Source: a virus
Length of the DNA: 64,000 bases
IMG/VR virus record: IMGVR_UViG_3300046665_000548
Span: 62,001 to 126,000 of that record
Strand: one strand, 5' to 3'
Made by a program: the position numbers and the translations under genes. The first letter of the stretch is position 1. Each line of letters starts with the position of its first letter. The notes below the pieces were generated by a model. It was given only the letters and a program-made list of their open reading frames with translations, did no database searches and was not told the DNA's origin. This document shows, one piece after another, positions 53,462-60,839 of the stretch.

Positions 53462-53923
53462 ATGAATATGCGCCATTTCATTTCGCTTTGCGAAAGCCAC
53501 TTGTCAGATGCTTTTGAGGGGATCGACAAGCCAACATTAGTTCTCCCGGCCGGGACCGTTCTTTTTCACGGCACGGATCGCCCGGCCAGTGAGTGGGACC
53601 CGCGTGTTGACCCGATTTGGGGACCGGCATGGTTTGGAGCCGACTTTGAGGTGGCTAACAGTTACGCCAAATTTCAGCGCAGTGGCGAGAATGGCGAGCC
53701 GTACATCATTCAGTATAGCACCAACCGTAGCCTCAAGCTTCTAGAGGCTTCTGCGCCAGAAATTGCGGCGGTGATGGATGAATTGTACGACACCTACATG
53801 ACGGATGAAATCGCGGGTGCCATGCACGATCTTGGCTTCGAAGGCTGGCACATCAAAGATACCGAGGTCATGATCGCGGACGGCAACGCGCTTGATTTCG
53901 TCAAGATATTGAAGGTGCAATAA
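53462..53923 (+). CDS. Leader protein 7: ADP-ribosyltransferase-like
   Basis: 153 residues. Leader MNMRHFISLCE|S. LVLPAGTVLFHGTDRPASEW, PAWFGADFEVANSYAKF and PYIIQYSTNRSLKLL follow the ART order: a His-Gly-Thr strand, a W/Y-F-(A/G) strand before an A-x-x-Y helix, then a beta segment. Possibly NAD-dependent. The stop overlaps the next ATG. Confidence 0.75.
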   Translation: MNMRHFISLCESHLSDAFEGIDKPTLVLPAGTVLFHGTDRPASEWDPRVDPIWGPAWFGADFEVANSYAKFQRSGENGEPYIIQYSTNRSLKLLEASAPEIAAVMDELYDTYMTDEIAGAMHDLGFEGWHIKDTEVMIADGNALDFVKILKVQ

Positions 53924-54525
53924 TGGATATGCGCTCTCTCATTAGTCTTTGTGAAGACTACTCCGGACCTCCTTTCAAACCACGCAGCAAGTCACCAAAG
54001 TCATTCACGGTTCAGGACAACCTTGTGATTGTCCAGGACAGTGACAAAACCATTTGGGCCTACAACGGAACGCCACGTTCGAACTGGCATCCTGAGGCAA
54101 ATGGCAAAAAGATCGGCGGCGTGCTGCTCCAAGACCATGCTTCCCACGGTGAGGATGCGTGGTCAGTTTATAAGTCGGGCGTCGATAAGCCTTATCAGCG
54201 CAAGGGAGTTGCAAGAGCGCTCTACACGCAAGCCGAACAGAATGCTGCCGCTAAGGGCAAGTCGTTCGTACCATCGGGCTCCGTGTCGGATGATGCATTC
54301 CATTTCTGGAGCAATTTTAGGCCAGAGCGTATTGCAAAGGATGGGCGCAACTGGGCTCAGCATTACGTTGGCAAGCAGGTTCACTTTCAGGATCGCGACT
54401 GGGTAATTACTAGCGCAGCAAGAAGCGACGGAAGATACTTTATGGCGAAACTAGTGAACGGAGACAACACTACGGGTATCCCTCGCCAGATCGTCATCGA
54501 CCAGCTTGGGGATTTCTACAAATGA
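53923..54525 (+). CDS. Leader protein 8: GNAT-like acetyltransferase
   Basis: 200 residues. Leader MDMRSLISLCE|D. Then KKIGGVLLQDHAS, WSVYKSGVDKPYQRKGVARALY (the Q-R-K-G-V-A acetyl-CoA loop), a TQAEQNAAAKG helix and SDDAFHFWSNF form a clear GNAT core. The C-terminal ~50 residues (VHFQDRDWVITSAARSDG) are a small beta domain with HFQDR-type strands, perhaps for substrate binding. Confidence 0.8.
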   Translation: MDMRSLISLCEDYSGPPFKPRSKSPKSFTVQDNLVIVQDSDKTIWAYNGTPRSNWHPEANGKKIGGVLLQDHASHGEDAWSVYKSGVDKPYQRKGVARALYTQAEQNAAAKGKSFVPSGSVSDDAFHFWSNFRPERIAKDGRNWAQHYVGKQVHFQDRDWVITSAARSDGRYFMAKLVNGDNTTGIPRQIVIDQLGDFYK

Positions 54526-55046
54526 ATATGCGCTACTTGATGAATCTCTGCGAATCTCAAGACCCAGAGATCGAAAAACTTTTAAAGATGGACCCTTTCA
54601 GCAAGGGCAGTGCGTACACTCCGCACTCTCGCGAGAAGCAACTTAAGGCGAAAGAGGCAAGTGCTGCTACGAGAGAATTGAAGGCGATCATCAAGGACGC
54701 AAAACAGTCCGGCGTAGTCATTGAACTTTATCCGTCTGTCCAGACGTACAGCAGCGACATTCCTATGAAATGGATTGAGAACAACTCAGTCAAAGGTACC
54801 GCCGCCAAGTATATGCAGATGATCTGCGATCTCGCAGATCGATACGGACTAGAATTGAACCTGCGCGCGCAGTTGGGAGAGCCGAAACTAGTCGAATACT
54901 ACAAACGCTTCGGCTTCGTTATTTCGCCAGATCAAGAAGCGGCAGTCAAACTTGGTCTATACGGACGAGATGACATCCCAGGAAACAAACTAATCGGAAC
55001 GTCGCCATTTATGTGGCGTCTTCCAAGAACGGAGCAGACCTTATGA
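54522..55046 (+). CDS. Leader protein 9: GNAT-like body
   Basis: 174 residues. Leader MNMRYLMNLCE|S. A Lys-rich linker leads to VVIELYPSVQTYSSDIPMKW, KGTAAKYMQMICDLADRYGL and EPKLVEYYKRFGF, the last like the closing strand-helix of GNAT proteins. The acetyl-CoA loop is less clear than in its neighbour, so activity is uncertain. Confidence 0.7.
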   Translation: MNMRYLMNLCESQDPEIEKLLKMDPFSKGSAYTPHSREKQLKAKEASAATRELKAIIKDAKQSGVVIELYPSVQTYSSDIPMKWIENNSVKGTAAKYMQMICDLADRYGLELNLRAQLGEPKLVEYYKRFGFVISPDQEAAVKLGLYGRDDIPGNKLIGTSPFMWRLPRTEQTL

Positions 55047-55636
55047 ACATGCGAGACCTGATGAGGCTGTGTGAAGATGCAGCAACGCCATTCCAACCAG
55101 AAGCGCCCGCACCTCAAGACGCCGCGCCAGAACAAACTCCGTTCGAGAAGTGGTTTGCTGGTTCAAAGATTGTCGATGCTTCCGGCAATCCTCTCAAAGT
55201 CTATCATGGAACGTCGAAGGATCAGAATTTTCGGGCGTTCAAGATGAACAAGAACGGTATTTGGTTCACAGCCGATCCCGCCGAAGCGTCTCAATATTCG
55301 GTAGAAAACGACAGCATGGGTCACAAGTACGACAATGGCAAGTTCAATCCCGTGCACACGGCGTCCCGTGTTATTCCCTGCTATGTGCGCGCACTCAAGG
55401 TGATGTACTACGACGTATGGCCGGATCAAATTCGTCTGGCTGATAATTACAAGCGCGCTCAAGGTATCGTGTTCGATCAACTTAGATCGCAGGGTTACGA
55501 TGCCGTAGTTACTGGTGGACTCGTAGTCGCCATTGGAAGCCCGAATCAGATCAAGTCGGCAATCGGAAATCAAAAATTCGATCCATCGAAGAAGAACATC
55601 GATGAGGATGACGACGATCCCAGCACCAAATCCTAA
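55043..55636 (+). CDS. Leader protein 10: ART-PolyVal-type ADP-ribosyltransferase-like
   Basis: 197 residues from the ATG overlapping the upstream stop. Leader MNMRDLMRLCE|D, then a Pro/Ala linker. The body PFEKWFAGSKIVDASGNPLK, VYHGTSKDQNF, GIWFTADPAEASQY, GYDAVV and QIKSAIGNQKFD is typical of the ART-like domains found in phage polyvalent and MuF-type proteins. The C-terminal tail is acidic. Last gene of the leader block. Confidence 0.85.
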   Translation: MNMRDLMRLCEDAATPFQPEAPAPQDAAPEQTPFEKWFAGSKIVDASGNPLKVYHGTSKDQNFRAFKMNKNGIWFTADPAEASQYSVENDSMGHKYDNGKFNPVHTASRVIPCYVRALKVMYYDVWPDQIRLADNYKRAQGIVFDQLRSQGYDAVVTGGLVVAIGSPNQIKSAIGNQKFDPSKKNIDEDDDDPSTKS

Positions 55637-55643
55637 AAAATCG

Positions 55644-55672
55644 CTTGACTGATAGCCATTTTCTGGCATGTT
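55644..55672 (+). promoter_or_regulatory. Early-type promoter CTTGAC-N15-GGCATGTT
   Basis: CTTGAC at 55644-55649 and GGCATGTT at 55665-55672. It restarts early-type transcription right after the late leader block. Confidence 0.65.
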
Positions 55673-55699
55673 CGTATCCCTAAGATAGGGAACCATGCA

Positions 55700-55906
55700 T
55701 TGGCGGAAATAGAGCAAATAACCACGCGCGAACAGCGTTTGGCCGACCTTGCCACCGTCGCGAGCTTTCTCGTGTGGTGCGAGGAAGACGGGAACCCCAT
55801 GTACGGGGCGCGCACTGCGCTAGAAACTCTTGCGGCTTTTTCTCGAATCACCGGCATAAGCGTGGCTGATCTGGCAAAAGTCGCCCATGCGGGTGAGAAA
55901 AGCTGA
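55700..55906 (+). CDS. Small early hypothetical protein
   Basis: 68 residues from a TTG at 55700; the nearby ATG at 55695 is out of frame. Helical throughout (REQRLADLATVASFLVWCEE, ARTALETLAAFSRI). First gene after an early-type promoter; its stop overlaps the next ATG. Confidence 0.6.
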   Translation: MAEIEQITTREQRLADLATVASFLVWCEEDGNPMYGARTALETLAAFSRITGISVADLAKVAHAGEKS

Positions 55907-56562
55907 TGTTCCCATTAGCCGAAAACGACATTGTGACGCTTATGGATGTCGAGCTTGACTGGTGCCGCGAGCATCAGGATGTGCCAGAAGCGGCATGGGT
56001 GCTCAGTCTTCATGAAGCGACCAAACGCTCTGGCGAAACGCCCCAACTTCATCAGGAATTGATGAACGCGGCCATCGCGTTGCGGAAAATTCATCCGCGT
56101 CCGCTCGCCATCATCGACAAATTTTTCGCCTGGGTAATGATTAACCCTGACGCGCAAGTCGAAGCCATTCCCGCGTTCCTCGAAAATGGCATGGTCAACA
56201 TAATGTTGGCCTGCGACATGGAACATGTTCGCTCTCTTCAACCTAAAGCGTTGGTGATCGAGAAAGAATTTTCCTGCAAAATCAACATGTTTAGGTTCGA
56301 TTTTGATCGGGTGATACCCGACGAGGAAATCGAAAATCTCCAGTCCGAGAACATCAAGACCAAGACTGTCCAGGAGATTTTTGCGTTCATCGGTCCCGCG
56401 CCAACGGGCGACGAGACCATTCTCGGCGTCATGACGAATGTTGGCGGCATGCCGCTCGCTCACGCGGACACCGAAGAGATCAAGAAATTCTGGAGTGCCG
56501 CGAGCATGATCAAGCAGTCAGGCCAGAAGGTCGAATTGCGCCGCTTCCTGCGGAGCAAGTAA
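55906..56562 (+). CDS. Early hypothetical protein
   Basis: 218 residues. Mostly helical (DVELDWCREHQDVPEAAWVL, IAIDKFFAWVMINPDAQ-like segments) with one beta core (PKALVIEKEFSCKINMFRFD) and a C-terminal basic tail. No motif recognised. Second gene of the 55700-57821 operon. Confidence 0.7.
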   Translation: MFPLAENDIVTLMDVELDWCREHQDVPEAAWVLSLHEATKRSGETPQLHQELMNAAIALRKIHPRPLAIIDKFFAWVMINPDAQVEAIPAFLENGMVNIMLACDMEHVRSLQPKALVIEKEFSCKINMFRFDFDRVIPDEEIENLQSENIKTKTVQEIFAFIGPAPTGDETILGVMTNVGGMPLAHADTEEIKKFWSAASMIKQSGQKVELRRFLRSK

Positions 56563-56883
56563 ATGACTGAGCGCGCCGAATCTTACGTTGCGATTATCGT
56601 TAGCGCCGTCGTTTCGTTGATCGTATCGCTGGGAATGCTCGGTTACACTGTATACGGAACCATGCAGGAGCATCACCGTATTGAACTCCAACTTGCTGAA
56701 CGAGAGGGGCGCAATCTAGCCGCCTATCTTGTCTTTTGCACGCAGGCCAGCGAATGGGCAGAGAAATTTCAACACGTCACTGACACGAACATTCCTACAG
56801 TCTCGAAGAGTTGTCGCGAGGCTGAGACAAAAGTCTATGGTCGTGCCGTGACGTTCTTAACGAAAAGAGGCGAAAGTCTATGA
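56563..56883 (+). CDS. Small single-pass membrane protein
   Basis: 106 residues with one N-terminal membrane helix (YVAIIVSAVVSLIVSLGMLG, then YTVYG) and a periplasmic or cytoplasmic helical domain with two Cys. Starts right after the preceding stop and overlaps the next gene by four bases. Function unknown. Confidence 0.7.
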   Translation: MTERAESYVAIIVSAVVSLIVSLGMLGYTVYGTMQEHHRIELQLAEREGRNLAAYLVFCTQASEWAEKFQHVTDTNIPTVSKSCREAETKVYGRAVTFLTKRGESL

Positions 56884-57821
56884 CGGGTAAAATGGAAATG
56901 CATAGCGTCGGTGAAGGCGATTCCAGCCAGATCGGCAAGGGACCAGCAAAGCCGGTCGATCCCTCGCACGCCTCCACCAAAGCTCTCGTTCGCCATCTGC
57001 GGCGCTACGCGAAAGACTGGTGGCTTAAGGCACCGGATGACGAGAGGAATGACAAGTCGCGTTCGTTTGCACCCATGATCATCGCGGTTTGCGCGAATGG
57101 TGATCTTGTTCCTGTCGTAGCCGCAATGGCGTTCGATGAGGACGAGAAGGAACATTTCGCCTTACACATGCGCAAGATGTTCCAGGAGTGGAATGTCGTT
57201 CGCTATGCATTCATGAGCGAAGCCTGGGTGGCAACGTATGAAGGCCCTGATCCACGCGTCGATGGCGGGTTGCCTGAACACTTGAAACCGGCTAACCGGC
57301 ATGACCGCAAAGAGGTCATAACGATTTGCGCGGCGAGCAAGAACGAGGAGTCCGATTTCTACGCTCTGGAAATGATTCGAGATTGGAATACCGGACTGGT
57401 GGTTGACCTTGTTCCGCTCGATACTGGTATGCGGGGCGTGCCGAAGGGCAGGGGCCTCAAGATGTCCGGCCGGTTCATGGAGCTTCTGGAGCCCCCTCCG
57501 TATGTGGGCAACCCAGCCTTGGACCCGGAAAACGTGTCACAGTTCGCCATGCTTTCGGTGATCCTGGAAGCCCCGGAATTCATGCGTGATCGCTACGAAA
57601 AGTTTGGTCAAGATTTCGAGCAGGTCAAAGCAACTGGCTTGGAAATCAAGCAGCGACTTCAAACTGCCGTTGATAATCTCGAAAATGCGCCAGAGCCGGA
57701 ATGGAAAAGTCGCATCGCAGAACTGACCCCGGTCTACCAAGAAGCGATGGAATACGCGAAGAAGATGTTGACCGACATTAACGAGCGAAAGGCTCGCGAA
57801 AATCCGGGTCACCTAAACTAA
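56880..57821 (+). CDS. Early hypothetical protein
   Basis: 313 residues. The centre (FAPMIIAVCANGDLVPVVAA, VRYAFMSEAWVATYEGPDPR, KEVITICAASK) forms an alpha/beta layer in which phage-type proteins of unknown role are seen; the C-terminus is a long helical region (DRYEKFGQDFEQVKATGLEI) that may be a coiled coil. Last gene of the operon. Confidence 0.7.
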   Translation: MTGKMEMHSVGEGDSSQIGKGPAKPVDPSHASTKALVRHLRRYAKDWWLKAPDDERNDKSRSFAPMIIAVCANGDLVPVVAAMAFDEDEKEHFALHMRKMFQEWNVVRYAFMSEAWVATYEGPDPRVDGGLPEHLKPANRHDRKEVITICAASKNEESDFYALEMIRDWNTGLVVDLVPLDTGMRGVPKGRGLKMSGRFMELLEPPPYVGNPALDPENVSQFAMLSVILEAPEFMRDRYEKFGQDFEQVKATGLEIKQRLQTAVDNLENAPEPEWKSRIAELTPVYQEAMEYAKKMLTDINERKARENPGHLN

Positions 57822-58325
57822 CACGCAGCCGACAAGGTGATATCGTGGTGCCGTACCGCCGTTCATGGCGGTATGGGCCACAGTCGTGTCTACCATCCAC
57901 GTGTAGGAGTTCGCTGGCATGTGCAGGAACTCTTTGACATCGGGGAAAAGCATCATAGCCTGCGGGTTCGTGATCAACGGGATATGCAGCCGTGGTCCGA
58001 AGTCCTTGTGGATAGAGTAGCATCCCCTCGGCGGCACCATCATGATTCTGAAGCGACCAATCTTGTAAGGTGAATTCAGAAAGACCTCGTGCAAATATGA
58101 CCCGACATGATCGGGATGAAATTCAGTAAATTGACTTTCAGTATATCCAATTGCAAGTCGCCCCGTGCTGAACGTGTAGCGATCTTCGGCTGAAATGTCT
58201 GGCGGATTTACCAACCCGATCTGGTTTACTCCGTCCTTGAACCCTACGCTTTCCACAAGCTTCAGGCATTCGGCCGCGAGACGAATGGTGTTAACTCGAT
58301 AGTCTAGTCTCTCGTAAAGCTTCAT
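57813..58325 (-). CDS. Aspartyl/asparaginyl beta-hydroxylase-like 2-oxoglutarate dioxygenase
   Basis: 170 residues from the ATG at 58325 (TAATG overlap with the SDR stop). RIMMVPPRGCYSIHKDFGPR with His-x-Asp, then LHIPLIT, a TWMVDTTVAHTAMNGG segment with the second His, and PRYHLVGCVLV with the 2-oxoglutarate Arg. The Fe(II) triad looks intact. The family hydroxylates protein Asp/Asn or small molecules. Paired with an SDR. Confidence 0.75.
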   Translation of the reverse strand: MKLYERLDYRVNTIRLAAECLKLVESVGFKDGVNQIGLVNPPDISAEDRYTFSTGRLAIGYTESQFTEFHPDHVGSYLHEVFLNSPYKIGRFRIMMVPPRGCYSIHKDFGPRLHIPLITNPQAMMLFPDVKEFLHMPANSYTWMVDTTVAHTAMNGGTAPRYHLVGCVLV

Positions 58326-58861
58326 TATCTTGCTCTCAAGTTCAGCACCGAAATCAAAACCTCGGCTGGCTGAGCCAGAGCCCATGATACGGTTTCCGCG
58401 ACCTTTACCGGCGACAGCGCTAGCCTATCACCGATTTGTTCAGCAGACATCGGTGTGTTAACGAGTCCTGGTTTGATATTGATGATGCGACCGGCAAATA
58501 GTGGGGAAAGTTGAGCACAAGCTTTATCGAGTGCCGTTTTGTGGACAGCGTATTCGCTGGGTCGCTGATAGGGGAATTCCGGGGAAAGGCTGCTGATACA
58601 GACAATGGTCTTGTTTGCCAAGCCAGTCCAGCGATAGTAAAAATGATACAAGATGTCTACTTGAGCCATTCCGTAGTAGGCGTTGTTGATCAGTACATCA
58701 AAGTCCTTGGCCATTTTTCCAAGCTCAAAAGCCGATCCTTCTTTTCTAAGATCGAAACCGGTAGCTCGTGAGAAATTCACCACCTCGTGGCCTTCGGCAC
58801 TAATCACATCCGTTATAGCTTTTCCTATTCCAGAAGTGCCGCCCGTAATCGCTATTTTCAT
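58325..58861 (-). CDS. Short-chain dehydrogenase/reductase (SDR)
   Basis: 178 residues, short for an SDR (usually ~250). NAD(P)-binding TGGTSGIGKAI at the N-terminus, NNAYYG, catalytic Ser in CISSLSPEF and YAVHK with Tyr and Lys, then INIKPGLVNTPM. The C-terminal substrate lid is shortened. TAAATA ends five bases before the ATG. With the dioxygenase it may modify a sugar, nucleobase or cofactor; the substrate is unknown. Confidence 0.85.
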   Translation of the reverse strand: MKIAITGGTSGIGKAITDVISAEGHEVVNFSRATGFDLRKEGSAFELGKMAKDFDVLINNAYYGMAQVDILYHFYYRWTGLANKTIVCISSLSPEFPYQRPSEYAVHKTALDKACAQLSPLFAGRIINIKPGLVNTPMSAEQIGDRLALSPVKVAETVSWALAQPAEVLISVLNLRAR

Positions 58862-58866
58862 ACCCC

Positions 58867-58872
58867 TATTTA
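58867..58872 (-). promoter_or_regulatory. Late-type promoter core TAAATA five bases before the start codon
   Basis: TAGTAAATAGGGGT on the minus strand precedes the SDR ATG at 58861. Confidence 0.65.
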
Positions 58873-58896
58873 CTAGCCCATAGAGGGCGAACTATA

Positions 58897-59181
58897 ATGA
58901 TCCCATTGTCGCGATCCGACTTCTTTGGGGGCAAAATGTTCATAGACGGCAATTACGTATTTGGTCTTCTCAAACAGAACCTTTCCGTCAATCAGCCAGT
59001 GGTGATGGGACGTACAACTGATCCGCATCTCGACGGGAAAACCGGGAAGATCATGGGTAAGTCATCGGAGGGGCTGTGTGACTTCTACATCATCGAGCTT
59101 GACGAGCCTTACCCGGACAATCCGAGACAAGGACATCGAGCCATCACGCTGACCGAAGCGTGCATCTGTCCAATTGTCTGA
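58897..59181 (+). CDS. Small hypothetical protein
   Basis: 94 residues from the ATG at 58897; the internal ATG at 58939 (MFIDGN) is an alternative. Beta-rich with PVVMGRTTDP, GKTGKIMGKSSEG and a CDFYIIELDEPYPD strand, resembling a small SH3-like barrel. Heads the plus-strand run to folD. Function unknown. Confidence 0.6.
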   Translation: MIPLSRSDFFGGKMFIDGNYVFGLLKQNLSVNQPVVMGRTTDPHLDGKTGKIMGKSSEGLCDFYIIELDEPYPDNPRQGHRAITLTEACICPIV

Positions 59182-59193
59182 ACGGAGAATATT

Positions 59194-59727
59194 GTGCGAG
59201 ATAACCGACGATATCTGCATCACGCCTTCACCATCTATTCGGTAGATGGCGAGACGCTCGATAAAATATCGATTGAGACTATTCGGGACTGGCTTCGGAC
59301 AAACGCACGTGGGTTTCGCTTAATTTGGGCTCCTCCTGGTTCTCGCCATTGGCTAAGTCCAAGTAAGGCCAAAATATTCTTGGCGCGCGACAACGAAGCG
59401 GTTGCTTTCAAGCTTCGTTGGAGTGACGACCTGGAGCCGCGAGACATATTTCCAGGTTGGCAAACTTATAGTGGGGCCAACGCGAAAATGCGTTTCGACG
59501 TTTCACCAAACGTCGCAAAATACTACTTGGACGAATACTCATGCTTCGAATACAAATCTTCCTTAACGAAGACCTCATCGCAGAAGCTGACGCCACAAAC
59601 GTCAGCTACTATCGCTCACATGGCTACGACGTTACAGCTACAACCCATGCATCAAAAGACGGCTCTCATGACAGGCATGAGTTTGACCTCAAGCATCGAA
59701 ATGGTGACCAAACCGTTTGGAAGCTGA
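59194..59727 (+). CDS. FKLRW-containing protein with an overlapping 3' extension
   Basis: 177 residues from a GTG at 59194 with CGGAGAA upstream. Residues 1-76 form a normal family member ending in FLARDNEAVAFKLRWS, but the frame runs on. Residues ~77-116 look ordinary; the last ~62 (Thr/Ser/Gln-rich) are read through the next gene in another frame, a 187-bp overlap. A lost stop codon is the likely cause. Confidence 0.55.
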   Translation: MRDNRRYLHHAFTIYSVDGETLDKISIETIRDWLRTNARGFRLIWAPPGSRHWLSPSKAKIFLARDNEAVAFKLRWSDDLEPRDIFPGWQTYSGANAKMRFDVSPNVAKYYLDEYSCFEYKSSLTKTSSQKLTPQTSATIAHMATTLQLQPMHQKTALMTGMSLTSSIEMVTKPFGS

Positions 59728-59780
59728 TAGAAGAGATTTCACGAGAGATCGCTGTACGGGAGAAGAAAGACAATGGCTGA
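59541..59780 (+). CDS. Small hypothetical protein
   Basis: 79 residues from the ATG at 59541. Beta strand RIQIFLNEDLIAEADA, then YYRSHGYDVTATTH, a HEFDLKHRNGDQTVWKL strand and a charged helix. Its amino-acid make-up looks more natural than the overlapping 3' end of the previous frame, so this is taken as the real gene in the overlap. Confidence 0.7.
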   Translation: MLRIQIFLNEDLIAEADATNVSYYRSHGYDVTATTHASKDGSHDRHEFDLKHRNGDQTVWKLIEEISREIAVREKKDNG

Positions 59781-59955
59781 GTGCGGACATTGCGGTAAAC
59801 ACGTCAAGGGTATTCGCGACCATATCGAAATGAAGCACGGCGACCATTTCTACGAAATGGGGCCAGACAATCGTTACTACAGTTACAAATTTCTACGGGA
59901 CACTGCGCCCGGATTAGTGATTGTCAAACCACATTGGGATTCCACTTACAAATGA
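59773..59955 (+). CDS. C2H2-type zinc-finger protein
   Basis: 60 residues. CGHCGKHVKGIRDHIEMKHG is a C-x2-C-x8-H-x4-5-H finger; the rest is short and Tyr-rich. Both ends overlap neighbours (the stop overlaps the folD ATG). It may bind nucleic acid or a protein. Confidence 0.75.
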   Translation: MAECGHCGKHVKGIRDHIEMKHGDHFYEMGPDNRYYSYKFLRDTAPGLVIVKPHWDSTYK

Positions 59956-60788
59956 TCATTGACGGCAAAGCTCTGGCAGCGAGTATCAGAGCGAAAATTG
60001 CAGATGAGGTGTCTTCTCTAAATTTAGTTCCAGGTCTTGCAGTTGTTATCGTAGGAGATGATGCGGCCTCGAACATTTACGTTCGCAACAAAGCTAAATT
60101 TGCTGAACAAGTTGGAATTGATTCATCTATTCATTATCTTCAACACGAAAGCAGTGTTGAGCATGTGCTGGAAACGATCTGGCGACTTAATGCCGATCCG
60201 ACCGTGCATGGCATCCTAGTGCAGCTTCCTTTGCGTGGAATGGATGCGCAGAAGGTGATAGAAGCGATTGACCCAAAGAAGGATGTCGATGGTTTTCATC
60301 CGGTCAACGTTGGTCAGATGATGATCGGTCTTCCCGGTTTGCGCCCATGCACGCCCGTTGGCTGCATCAAACTCATCAAGACAGTTCAGGAAGATTTGAC
60401 CGGAATGAATGCTCTCGTGATCGGAGCATCAAACATCGTCGGAAAACCGATGGCGCAATTGCTGCTGGCCGAGAACTGCACTGTCACGCAAGCACACATT
60501 CACACCAAGAACCTTCCGGCCATTGCTCGTCGGGCCGACATCATTGTCGTGGCCGCTGGCGTCCCAGGTCTGGTGAAGCCGGATTGGGTACAGCCCGGCG
60601 CTATCGTGATCGACGTGGGGATCAACCGTGTTGTTGACCCGATGACATTCGCGACCAAGATCGTCGGTGACGTAGACCCGGCCGTCCAAAATGTCGCCAG
60701 AGCGATGACGCCTGTTCCGGGCGGGGTTGGTCCAATGACCATCGCCTGTCTTCTGGAGAATACCGTCAAGGCTGCAAAAAACGCTTGA
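59952..60788 (+). CDS. folD: Methylenetetrahydrofolate dehydrogenase/cyclohydrolase
   Basis: 278 residues from the ATG at 59952 (ATGA overlap). Catalytic Lys in YVRNKAKFAEQVGI, VDGFHPVNVGQM, PCTPVGCIKLI, Rossmann-type GASNIVGKPMAQLLL and a closing PVPGGVGPMTIACLLENT are all present. FolD interconverts methylene-, methenyl- and formyl-tetrahydrofolate using NADP, feeding purine, dTMP and formyl-Met synthesis. Length and motifs are complete, so it should be active. Formyl donors would also serve the initiator tRNAs. Confidence 0.95.
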   Translation: MIIDGKALAASIRAKIADEVSSLNLVPGLAVVIVGDDAASNIYVRNKAKFAEQVGIDSSIHYLQHESSVEHVLETIWRLNADPTVHGILVQLPLRGMDAQKVIEAIDPKKDVDGFHPVNVGQMMIGLPGLRPCTPVGCIKLIKTVQEDLTGMNALVIGASNIVGKPMAQLLLAENCTVTQAHIHTKNLPAIARRADIIVVAAGVPGLVKPDWVQPGAIVIDVGINRVVDPMTFATKIVGDVDPAVQNVARAMTPVPGGVGPMTIACLLENTVKAAKNA

Positions 60789-60812
60789 CGAACGTCAAAA
60801 TCTTGGTATTCT
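60784..60812 (+). promoter_or_regulatory. Early-type promoter CTTGAC-N15-GGTATTCT
   Basis: CTTGAC at 60784-60789, overlapping the folD stop, and GGTATTCT at 60805-60812. A GAGGAG-ATG follows. Confidence 0.75.
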
Positions 60813-60839
60813 TGATGTAATGCAGAGCGAGGAGTTAGC

